64,000 nt of DNA from positions 62,001 through 126,000 of the forward strand of contig NW_027099818.1 in the NCBI RefSeq assembly GCF_031753505.1, given 5' to 3'. Each line of letters starts with the position of its first letter. Position 1 is the first letter of the stretch. The notes beneath the pieces were generated by a model that saw only the letters and a list, made by a program, of their open reading frames with translations, searched no databases and was not told where the DNA came from. Below, one piece after another: positions 50,087 to 61,292 of the stretch. The position numbers were made by a program, and so were the translations under genes. This stretch comes from Anomalospiza imberbis. Its lineage: Eukaryota; Chordata; Aves; Passeriformes; Viduidae.

Positions 50087-52684
50087 CTGACTGCGAAAAA
50101 CAAAGCAGCAGAGCACCGGGCTTCTGGGCGCTGTGAAGGCAATTGCCAAAAACCAGGCAGCTGCTCCTTCCCAAGCACAGTCAGCTGCCTATGTTCTTGC
50201 TTGTCGACAAACTCACCGCTGGCCTTCTTTTCAGCAGCTGCCACCGTGTTCTGTGCATCTCGGAGCCTCTGGCGACGAGCAAGACTTGCCAAGGTGGGAC
50301 GCATCAGGACCAAGTCAAAACCCAGGCAAGTTGTCCTGGAACGCTTTCCATTCGCTTGCCGAGAGTGAATTCAACAGGCAGGAGAGCGGCAGCCACCGTC
50401 CTCCAGCAGTCGGAAGGCTTCGCACACAAGCCCGCTTCTTTGCGGCTTCGTTCTTCGCCTCTTCCAAGCAACCGCGATCTCTGCTTCTCGGAGGCGAAGA
50501 AGCGGCTATTTTCACGCACAGCTCAGTAGAGCGGCAGCGGAGCCCTCCGGAGCGCCGCTTCAAGCCGAAAGACGCCGGGAAGCGGCACTTTCCTCCGGAT
50601 AGCTCCGGAGCCGCGCTTCTGCTTCTCTAGTCGTCTCTATCTTAGCGAAAAGCTTTCCCACTCCATTTCGCAAGGGGAGAGCGTACCTGCACTGCACACT
50701 AACCGCGGTTTGCTAAGAAAGACGATTTGCTGCACATTCCAAGGACACGGCTCTTTCCGAGGCAATCTGCAACCTGCTGTCAGATGGAAGTGCTCTCTGC
50801 CCTCTCCTGCCCAGCTCTATGTACTAGTGGGCACTTTCCAGCCTGGGCGAGGCAAACAACCTCCAGAGATGTCACAGAGCATAAGTGGAGCACAGATGCT
50901 CAAAAGCAGCAAAGCTGAAGAGCCTGGCTCAGCTTCTCTAGTGTGCAATTGACTGACTGCGAAAAAACAAAGCAGCAGAGCACAGGGCTTCTGGGCGCTG
51001 TGAAGGCAATTGCCAAAACCAGGCAGCTGCTCCTTCCCAAGCACAGTCAGCTGCCTATGTTCTTGCTTGTTCACAAACTCACCGCTGGCCTTCTTTTCAG
51101 CAGCTGCCACCGTGTTCTGTGCATCTCGGAGCCTCTGGGGACGAGCAAGACTTGCCAAGGTGGGACGCATCAGGACCAAGTAAAAACCCAGGCAAGTTGT
51201 CCTGGAACGCTTTCCATTCGCTTGCCGAGAGTGAATTCAACAGGCAGGAGAGCGGCAGCCACCGTCCTCCAGCAGTCGGAAGGCTTCGCACACAAGCCCG
51301 CTTCTTTGCGGCTTCGTTCTTCGCCTCATCCAAGCAACCGCGATCTCTGCCTCTTGGAGGCGAAGAAGCGGCTAATTCGCGCACAGCTCAGTAGAGCGGC
51401 AGCGGAGCGCTCCGGAGTGCCGCTTCAAGCAGAAAGACGCCGGGAACCGGCACTTCCTTTCGGATGCATCCGGAGTCGCGCTTCTGCTTCTCTAGTCATC
51501 TCTATCTTAGCGAAAAGCTTTCCCACTCCATTTGGCAAGGGGAGAGTGTACCTGCACTGCACACTTACCGCGGTTTGCAAAGAAAGAGGATTTGCTGCAC
51601 ATTCCAAGGACACGGCTCTTTCCGAGGCAATCTGCAACCTGCTGTCAGATGGAAGTGCTCTCTGCCCTCTCCTGCCCAGCTCTATGTACTAGCGGGCACT
51701 TTCCAGCCTGGGCGAGGCAAACAACCTCGAGAGATGTCACAGAGCATAAGTGGAGCACAGATGCTCAAAAGCAGCAAAGCTGAAGAGCCTGGCTCAGCTT
51801 CACTAGTGTGCAATTGACTGACTGCGAAAAACAAAGCAGCAGAGCACCGGGCTTCTGGGCGCTGTGAAGGCAATTGCCAAAAACCAGGCAAGCTGCTCCT
51901 TCCCAGGCACAGTCCGCTGCCTATGTTCTTGCTTGTTCACAAACTCACCGCTGCCCTTCTTTTCAGCAGCTGCCACCGTGTTCTGTGCATCTCGGAGCCT
52001 CTGGGGACGAGCAAGACTTGCCAAGGTGGGACGCATCAGGACCAAGTAAAATCCCAGGCAAGTTGTCCTGGAACGCTTTCCATTCGCTTGCCGAGAGTGA
52101 ATTCAACAGGCAGGAGAGCGGCAGCCACCGTCCTCCAGCAGTCGGAAGGCTTCGCACACAAGCCCGCTTCTTTGCGGCTTCGTTCTTCGCCTCATCCAAG
52201 CACCCGCGATCTCTGCCTCTCGGAGGCGAAGAAGCGGCTAGTTCGCGCACAGCTCAGTAGAGTGGCAGCGGAGCGCTCCGGAGCGTAGCTTCAAGCCGAA
52301 AGACGCCGGCAACCGGCACTTCCCCCCCGGATAGCTCCGGAGCCGCGCCTCTGCTTCTCTAGTCATCTCTATCTTAGCGAAAAGCTTTCCCACTCCATTT
52401 GGCAAGGGGAAAGTGTACCTGCACTGCACACTAACCGCGGTTTGCAAAGAAAGAGGATTTGCTGCACATTCCAAGGACACGGCTCTTTCCGAGGCAATCT
52501 GCAACCTGCTGTCAGATGGAAGTGCTCTCTGCCCTCTCCTGCCCAGCTCTATGTACTAGCGGGCACTTTCCAGCCTGGGCGAGGCAAACAACCTCCAGAG
52601 ATGTCACAGAGCATAAGTGGAGCACAGATGCTCAAAAGCAGCAAAGCTGAAGAGCCTGGCTCAGCTTCTCTAGTGTGCAATTGA
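50087..52684. repeat. Right-domain unit R3, trimer with C/D fusion
   Basis: Monomer starts: 50087 E, 50954 B, 51818 C-D chimera. The third monomer has a class C head (GTTCACAAACTCACCGCTGCCC) and a class D tail (AGAGTGGCAGCGG, GAGCGTAGC), so one monomer has been lost by an exchange within the tract between about 52,060 and 52,260. The head also has GCCAAAAACCAGGCAAGCTGC with extra bases near 51,880. Confidence 0.75.
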
Positions 52685-55600
52685 CTGACTGCGAAAAACA
52701 AAGCAGCAGAGCACCGGGCTTCTGGGCGCTGTGAAGGCAATTGCCAAAACCAGGCAGCTGCTCCTTCCCAAGCACAGTCAGCTGCCTATGTTCTTGCTTG
52801 TCGACAAACTCACCGCTGGCCTTCTTTTCAGCAGCTGCCACCGTGTTCTGTGCATCTCGGAGCCTCTGGCGACGAGCAAGACTTGCCAAGGTGGGACGCA
52901 TCAGGACCAAGTAAAAACCCAGGCAAGTTGTCCTGGAACGCTTTCCATTCGCTTGCCGAGAGTGAATTCAACAGGCAGGAGAGCGGCAGCCACCGTCCTC
53001 CAGCAGTCGGAAGGCTTCGCACACAAGCCCGCTTCTTTGCGGCTTCGTTCTTCGCCTCTTCCAAGCAACCGCGATCTCTGCTTCTCGGAGGCGAAGAAGC
53101 GGCTATTTCACGCACAGCTCAGTAGAGCGGCAGCGGAGCCCTCCGGAGCGCCGCTTCAAGCCGAAAGACGCCCGGGAAGCGGCACTTTCCTCCGGATAGC
53201 TCCGGAGCCGCGCTTCTGCTTCTCTAGTCGTCTCTATCTTAGCGAAAAGCTTTCCCACTCCATTTCGCAAGGGGAGAGCGTACCTGCACTGCACACTAAC
53301 CGCGGTTTGCTAAGAAAGACGATTGGCTGCACATTCCAAGGACACGGCTAGTGCTCTCTGCCCTCTCCTGCCCAGCTCTATGTACTAGCGGGCACTTTCC
53401 AGCCTGGGCGAGGCAAACAACCTCCAGAGATGTCACAGAGCATAAGTGGAGCACAGATGCTCAAAAGCAGCAAAGCTGAAGAGCCTGGCTCAGCTTCTCT
53501 AGTGTGCAATTGACTGACTGCGAAAAACAAAGCAGCAGAGCACCGGGCTTCTGGGCGCTGTGAAGGCAATTGCCAAAACCAGGCAGCTGCTCCTTCCCAA
53601 GCACAGTCAGCTGCCTATGTTCTTGCTTGTTCACAAACTCACCGCTGGCCTTCTTTTCAGCAGCTGCCACCGTGTTCTGTGCATCTCGGAGCCTCTGGGA
53701 ACGAGCAAGACTTGCCAAGGTGGGACGCATCAGGACCAAGTAAAAACCCAGGCAAGTTGTCCTGGAACGCTTTCCATTCGCTTGCCGAGAGTGAATTCAA
53801 CAGGCAGGAGAGCGGCAGACACCGTCCTCCAGCAGTCGGAAGGCTTCGCACACAAGCCCGCTTCTTTGCGGCTTCGTTCTTCGCCTCATCCAAGCAACCG
53901 CGATCTCTGCCTCTTGGAGGCGAAGAAGCGGCTAATTCGCGCACAGCTCAGTAGAGCGGCAGCGGAGCGCTCCGGAGCGCCGCTTCAAAGCAGAAAGACG
54001 CCGGGAACCGGCACTTCCATGCGGATGCATCCGGAGCCGCGCTTCTGCTTCTCTAGTTGTCTCTATCTTAGCGAAAAGCTTTCCCACTCCATTTGGCAAG
54101 GGGAGAGCGTACCTGCACTGCACACTAACCGCGGTTTGCAAAGAAAGAGGATTTGCTGCACATTCCAAGGACACGGCTCTTTCCGAGGCAATCTGCAACC
54201 TGCTGTCAGATGGAAGTGCTCTCTGCCCTCTCCTGCCCAGCTCTATGTACTAGCGGGCACTTTCCAGCCTGGGCGAGGCAAACAACCTCGAGAGATGTCA
54301 CAGAGCATAAGTGGAGCACAGATGCTCAAAAGCAGCAAAGCTGAAGAGCCTGGCTCAGCTTCACTAGTGTGCAATTGACTGACTGCGAAAAACAAAGCAG
54401 CAGAGCACCGGGCTTCTGGGCGCTGTGAAGGCAATTGCCAAAACCAGGCAGCTGCTCCTTCCCAGGCACAGTCCGCTGCCTATGTTCTTGCTTGTTCACA
54501 AACTCACCGCTGCCCTTCTTTTCAGCAGCTGCCACCGTGTTCTGTGCATCTCGGAGCCTCTGGGGACGAGCAAGACTTGCCAAGGTGGGACGCATCAGGA
54601 CCAAGTAAAATCCCAGGCAAGTTTGTCCTGGAACGCTTTCCATTCGCTTGCCGAGAGTGAATTCAAGAGGCAGGAGAGCGGCAGCCACCGTCCTCCAGCA
54701 GTCGGAAGGCTTCGCACACAAGCCCGCTTCTTTGCGGCTTCGTTCTTCGCCTCATCCAAGCACCCGCGATCTCTGCCTCTCGGAGGCGAAGAAGCGGCTA
54801 ATTCGCGCACAGCTCAGTAGAGCGGCAGCAGAGCGCTCCGGAGCGCCGCTTCAAGCCGAAAGACGCCGGGAAGCAGCACATCCCTCCGGATAGCTCCGGA
54901 GCCGCGCTTCTGCTTCTCTAGTCGTCTCTATCTTAGCGAAAAGCTTTCCCACTCCATTTGGCAAGGGGAGAGTGCACCTGCACTGCACACTAACCGCAGT
55001 TTGCAAAGAAAGAGGATTTGCTGCACATTCCAAGGACACAGCTCTTTCCGAGGCAATCTGCAACCTGCTGTCAGATGGAAGTGCTCTCTGCCCTCTCCTG
55101 CCCAGCTCTATTGTACTAGCGGGCACTTTCCAGCCTGGGCGAGGCAAACAACCTCGAGAGATGTCACAGAGCATAAGTGGAGCACAGATGCTCAAAAGCA
55201 GCACAGCTGAAGAGCCTGGCTCAGCTTCACTAGTGTGCAATTGACTGACTGCGAAAAACAAAGCAGCAGAGCACCGGGCTTCTGGGCGCTGTGAAGGTAA
55301 TTGCCAAAACCAGGCAGCTGCTCCTTCCCAAGCACAGTCAGCTGCCTATGTTCTTGCTTGTCGACGAACTCACCTCTGCCCTTCTTTTCAGCAGCTGCCA
55401 CTGTGTTCTGTGCATCTCGGAGCCTCTGGGGACGAGCAAGACTTGCCAATGTGGGACGCATCAGGACCAAGTAAAAACCCAGGCAAGTTTTCCTGGAACG
55501 CTTTCCATTCGCTTGCCGAGAGTGAATTCAACAGGCAGGAGAGCGGCAGCCACCGTCCTCAAGCAGTCGGAAGGCTTCGCACACAAGCCCGCTTCTTTGC

Positions 55601-56108
55601 GGCTTCGTTCTTCGCCTCTTCCAAGCAACCGCGATCTCTGCCTCTCGGAGGCGAAGAAGCGGCTAGTTCGCGCACAGCTCAGTAGAGTGGCAGCGGAGCG
55701 CTCCGGAGCGTAGCTTCAAGCCGAAAGACGCCGGCAACCGGCACTTCCCCCCGGATAGCTCCGGAGCCGCGCCTCTGCTTCTCTAGTCATCTCTATCTTA
55801 GCGAAAAGCTTTCCCACTCCATTTGGCAAGGGGAAAGTGTACCTGCACTGCACACTAACCGCGGTTTGCAAAGAAAGAGGATTTGCTGCACATTCCAAGG
55901 ACACGGCTCTTTCCGAGGCAATCTGCAACCTGCTGTCAGATGGAAGTGCTCTCTGCCCTCTCCTGCCCAGCTCTATGTACTAGCGGGCACTTTCCAGCCT
56001 GGGCGAGGCAAACAACTTCGAGAGATGTCACAGAGCATAAGTGGAGCACAGATGCTCAAAAGCAGCAAAGCTGAAGAGCCTGGCTCAGCTTCACTAGTGT
56101 GCAATTGA
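52685..56108. repeat. Right-domain tetramer R4 (E-B-C-D) with 36-bp deletion
   Basis: Monomer starts: 52685 E, 53514 B, 54379 C, 55245 D. The E monomer lacks 36 bases after GGACACGGCT at about 53,349, joining directly to AGTGCTCTCTG. This explains the single 829-base spacing in the array, together with one extra C in CGCCCGGGAAG at about 53,170. The rest is clean and serves as the best reference for the tetramer. Confidence 0.82.
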
Positions 56109-59100
56109 CTGACTGCGAAAAACAAAGCAGCAGAGCACCGGGCTTCTGGGCGCTGTGAAGGCAATTGCCAAAACCAGGCAGCTGCTCCTTCCCAAGCACA
56201 GTCAGCTGCCTATGTTCTTGCTTGTCGACAAACTCACCGCTGGCCTTCTTTTCAGCAGCTGCCACCGTGTTCTGTGCATCTCGGAGCCTCTGGCGACGAG
56301 CAAGACTTGCCAAGGTGGGACGCATCAGGACCAAGTAAAAACCCAGGCAAGTTGTCCTGGAACGCTTTCCATTCGCTTGCCGAGAGTGAATTCAACAGGC
56401 AGGAGAGCGGCAGCCACCGTCCTCCAGCAGTCGGAAGGCTTCGCACACAAGCCCGCTTCTTTGCGGCTTCGTTCTTCGCCTCTTCCAAGCAACCGCGATC
56501 TCTGCTTCTCGGAGGCGAAGAAGCGGCTATTTCACGCACAGCTCAGTAGAGCGGCAGCGGAGCCCTCCGGAGCGCCGCTTCAAGCCGAAAGACGCCGGGA
56601 AGCGGCACTTTCCTCCGGATAGCTCCGGAGCCGCGCTTCTGCTTCTCTAGTCGTCTCTATCTTAGCGAAAAGCTTTCCCACTCCATTTCGCAAGGGGAGA
56701 GCGTACCTGCACTGCACACTAACCGCGGTTTGCTAAGAAAGACGATTTGCTGCACATTCCAAGGACACGGCTCTTTCCGAGGCAATCTGCAACCTGCTGT
56801 CAGATGGAAGTGCTCTCTGCCCTCTCCTGCCCAGCTCTATGTACTAGCGGGCACTTTCCAGCCTGGGCGAGGCAAACAACCTCCAGAGATGTCACAGAGC
56901 ATAAGTGGAGCACAGATGCTCAAAAGCAGCAAAGCTGAAGAGCCTGGCTCAGCTTCTCTAGTGTGCAATTGACTGACTGCGAAAAACAAAGCAGCAGAGC
57001 ACCGGGCTTCTGGGCGCTGTGAAGGCAATTGCCAAAACCAGGCAGCTGCTCCTTCCCAAGCACAGTCAGCTGCCTATGTTCTTGCTTGTTCACAAACTCA
57101 CCGCTGGCCTTCTTTTCAGCAGCTGCCACCGTGTTCTGTGCATCTCGGAGCCTCTGGGGACGAGCAAGACTTGCCAAGGTGGGACGCATCAGGACCAAGT
57201 AAAAACCCAGGCAAGTTGTCCTGGAACGCTTTCCATTCGCTTGCCGAGAGTGAATTCAACAGGCAGGAGAGCGGCAGCCACCGTCCTCCAGCAGTCGGAA
57301 GGCTTCGCACACAAGCCCGCTTCTTTGCGGCTTCGTTCTTCGCCTCATCCAAGCAACCGCGATCTCTGCCTCTTGGAGGCGAAGAAGCGGCTAATTCGCG
57401 CACAGCTCAGTAGAGCGGCAGCGGAGCGCTCCGGAGCGCCGCTTCAAGCAGAAAGACGCCGGGAACCGGCACTTCCTTTCGGATGCATCCGGAGTCGCGC
57501 TTCTGCTTCTCTAGTCGTCTCTATCTTAGCGAAAAGCTTTCCCACTCCATTTGGCAAGGGGAGAGCGTACCTGCACTGCACACTTACCGCGGTTTGCAAA
57601 GAAAGAGGATTTGCTGCACATTCCAAGGACACGGCTCTTTCCGAGGCAATCTGCAACCTGCTGTCAGATGGAAGTGCTCTCTGCCCTCTCCTGCCCAGCT
57701 CTATGTACTAGCGGGCACTTTCCAGCCTGGGCGAGGCAAACAACCTCCAGAGATGTCACAGAGCATAAGTGGAGCACAGATGCTCAAAAGCAGCAAAGCT
57801 GAAGAGCCTGGCTCAGCTTCTCTAGTGTGCAATTGACTGACTGCGAAAAACAAAGCAGCAGAGCACCGGGCTTCTGGGCGCTGTGAAGGCAATTGCCAAA
57901 ACCAGGCAGCTGCTCCTTCCCAAGCACAGTCAGCTGCCTATGTTCTTGCTTGTTCACAAACTCACCGCTGCCCTTCTTTTCAGCAGCTGCCACCGTGTTC
58001 TGTGCATCTCGGAGCCTCTGGGGACGAGCAAGACTTGCCAAGGTGGGACGCATCAGGACCAAGTAAAAACCCAGGCAAGTTGTCCTGGAACGCTTTCCAT
58101 TCGCTTGCCGAGAGTGAATTCAAGAGGCAGGAGAGCGGCAGCCACCGTCCTCCAGCAGTCGGAAGGCTTCGCACACAAGCCCGCTTCTTTGCGGCTTCGT
58201 TCTTCGCCTCATCCAAGCAACCGCGATCTCTGCCTCTTGGAGGCGAAGAAGCGGCTAATTCGCGCACAGCCTCAGTAGAGCGGCAGCGGAGCGCTCCGGA
58301 GCGCCGCTTCAAGCAGAAAGACGCCGGGAACCGGCACTTCCATGCGGATGCATCCGGAGCCGCGCTTCTGCTTCTCTAGTTGTCTCTATCTTAGCGAAAA
58401 GCTTTCCCACTCCATTTGGCAAGGGGAGAGCGTACCTGCACTGCACACTAACCGCGGTTTGCAAAGAAAGAGGATTTGCTGCACATTCCAAGGACACACG
58501 GCTCTTTCCGAGGCAATCTGCAACCTGCTGTCAGATGGAAGTGCTCTCTGCCCTCTCCTGCCCAGCTCTATGTACTAGCGGGCACTTTCCAGCCTGGGCG
58601 AGGCAAACAACCTCGAGAGATGTCACAGAGCATAAGTGGAGCACAGATGCTCAAAAGCAGCACAGCTGAAGAGCCTGGCTCAGCTTCACTAGTGTGCAAT
58701 TGACTGACTGCGAAAAACAAAGCAGCAGAGCACCGGGCTTCTGGGCGCTGTGAAAATTGCCAAAACCAGGCAGCTGCTCCTTCCCAAGCACAGTCAGCTG
58801 CCTATGTTCTTGCTTGTCGACAAACTCACCGCTGCCCTTCTTTTCAGCAGCTGCCACCAGGTTCTGTGCATCTCGGAGCCTCTGGGGACGAGCAAGACTT
58901 GCCAAGGTGGGACGCATCAGGACCAAGTAAAAACCCAGGAAAGATGTCCTGGAACGCTTTCCATTCGCTTGCCGAGAGTGAATTCAACAGACAGGAGAGC
59001 GGCAGCCACCGTCCTCCAGCAGTCGGAAGGCTTCGCACACAAGCCCGCTTCTTTGCGGCTTCGCTCTTCGCCTCATCCAAGCAACCGTGATCTCTGCCAC

Positions 59101-61292
59101 TTGGAGGCGAAGAAGCGGCTAATTCGCGCACAGCTCAGTAGAGTGGCAGCGGAGCGCTCCGGAGCGCCGCTTCAAGCAGAAAGACGCCGGGAACCGGCAC
59201 TTCCATGCGGATGCATCCGGAGCCGCGCTTCTGCTTCTCTAGTTGTCTCTATCTTAGCGAAAAGCTTTCCCACTCCATTTGGCAAGGGGAAAGTGTACCT
59301 GCACTGCACACTAACCGCGGTTTGCAAAGAAAGAGGATTTGCTGCACATTCCAAGGACACGGCTCTTTCCGAGGCAATCTGCAACCTGCTGTCAGATGGA
59401 AGTGCTCTCTGCCCTCTCCTGCCCAGCTCTATGTACTAGCGGGCACTTTCCAGCCTGGGCGAGGCAAACAACCTCGAGAGATGTCACAGAGCATAAGTGG
59501 AGCACAGATGCTCAAAAGCAGCAAAGCTGAAGAGCCTGGCTCAGCTTCACTAGTGTGCAATTGACTGACTGCGAAAAACAAAGCAGCAGAGCACCGGGCT
59601 TCTGGGCGCTGTGAAGGCAATTGCCAAAACCAGGCAGCTGCTCCTTCCCAAGCACAGTCAGCTGCCTATTTTCTTGCTTGTTCACAAACTCACCGCTGCC
59701 CTTCTTTTCAGCAGCTGCCACCGTGTTCTGTGCATCTCGGAGCCTCTGGGGACGAGCAAGACTTGCCAAGGTGGGACGCATCAGGACCAAGTAAAAACCC
59801 AGGCAAGATGTCCTGGAACGCTTTCCATTCGCTTGCCGAGAGTGAATTCAACAGGCAGGAGAGTGGCAGCCACCGTCCTCCTGAAGTCTGAAGGCTTCGC
59901 ACACAAGCCCGCTTCTTTGCGGCTTCGTTCTTCGCCTCTTCCAAGCAACCGCGATCTCTGCCTCTCGGAGGCGAAGAAGCGGCTAGTTCACGCACAGCTC
60001 AGTAGAGCGGCAGCGGAGCGCTCCGGAGCGCCGCTTCAAGCCGAAAGACGCCGGGAAGCGGCACTTTCCTCCGGATAGCTCCGGAGCCGCGCTTCTGCTT
60101 CTCTAGTCGTCTCTATCTTAGCGAAAAGCTTTCCCACTCCATTTCGCAAGGGGAGAGTGTACCTGCACTGCACACTAACCGCGGTTTGCAAAGAAAGAGG
60201 ATTTGCTGCACATTCCAAGGACACAGCTCTTTCCGAGGCAATCTGCAACCTGCTGTCAGATGGAAGTGCTCTCTGCCCTCTCCTGCCCAGCTCTATGTAC
60301 TAGCGGGCACTTTCCAGCCTGGGCGAGGCAAACAACCTCGAGAGATGTCACAGAGCATAAGTGGAGCACAGATGCTCAAAAGCAGCACAGCTGAAGAGCC
60401 TGGCTCAGCTTCACTAGTGTGCAATTGACTGACTGCGAAAAACAAAGCAGCAGAGCACCGGGCTTCTGGGCGCTGTGAAGGTAATTGCCAAAACCAGGCA
60501 GCTGCTCCTTCCCAAGCACAGTCAGCTGCCTATGTTCTTGCTTGCCGACAAACTCACCTCTGCCCTTCTTTTCAGCAGCTGCCACTGTGTTCTGTGCATC
60601 TCGGAGCCTCTGGGGACGAGCAAGACTTGCCAAGGTGGGACGCATCAGGACCAAGTAAAAACCCAGGCAAGTTTTCCTGGAACGCTTTCCATTCGCTTGC
60701 CGAGAGTGAATTCAACAGGCAGGAGAGCGGCAGCCACCGTCCTCAAGCAGTCGGAAGGCTTCGCACACAAGCCCGCTTCTTTGCGGCTTCGTTCTTCGCC
60801 TCTTCCAAGCAACCGCGATCTCTGCCTCTCGGAGGCGAAGAAGCGGCTAATTCGCGCACAGCTCAGTAGAGCGGCAGCGGAGCGCTCCGGAGCGTAGCTT
60901 CAAGCCGAAAGACGCCGGGAACCGGCACTTCCCCCCGGATAGCTCCGGAGCCGCGCCTCTGCTTCTCTAGTCATCTCTATCTTAGCGAAAAGCTTTCCCA
61001 CTCCATTTGGCAAGGGGAAAGTGTACCTGCACTGCACACTAACCGCGGTTTGCAAAGAAAGAGGATTTGCTGCACATTCCAAGGACACGGCTCTTTCCGA
61101 GGCAATCTGCAACCTGCTGTCAGATGGAAGTGCTCTCTGCCCTCTCCTGCCCAGCTCTATGTACTAGCGGGCACTTTCCAGCCTGGGCGAGGCAAACAAC
61201 TTCGAGAGATGTCACAGAGCATAAGTGGAGCACAGATGCTCAAAAGCAGCAAAGCTGAAGAGCCTGGCTCAGCTTCACTAGTGTGCAATTGA
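56109..61292. repeat. Right-domain unit R5, six monomers (E-B-C-C-F-D)
   Basis: Monomer starts: 56109 E, 56973 B, 57837 C, 58704 C-like with SalI-type head, 59565 F, 60429 D. The E-B-C part matches 52,685-55,244, and D matches 55,245-56,108 with a few changes (GCCGACAAACTC, CCAAGGTGGG). Two extra monomers sit between C and D. Small lesions: AGCCTCAGTAG (58,270), GGACACACGG (58,493) and GTGAAAATTGCC, three bases shorter (58,750). Confidence 0.75.

Noticed and set aside
53560..54378. Long 272-codon frame spanning two monomers
   Set aside because: It arises because extra bases in CTTCAAAGCAG remove the usual stop from frame. Sister copies end earlier or elsewhere, so it is a by-product of an indel.
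57019..57711. 230-codon frame in a right-domain monomer
   Set aside because: The one-base-longer CTTCAAGC motif of this subfamily shifts the frame past the normal stop. There is no independent sign of coding.
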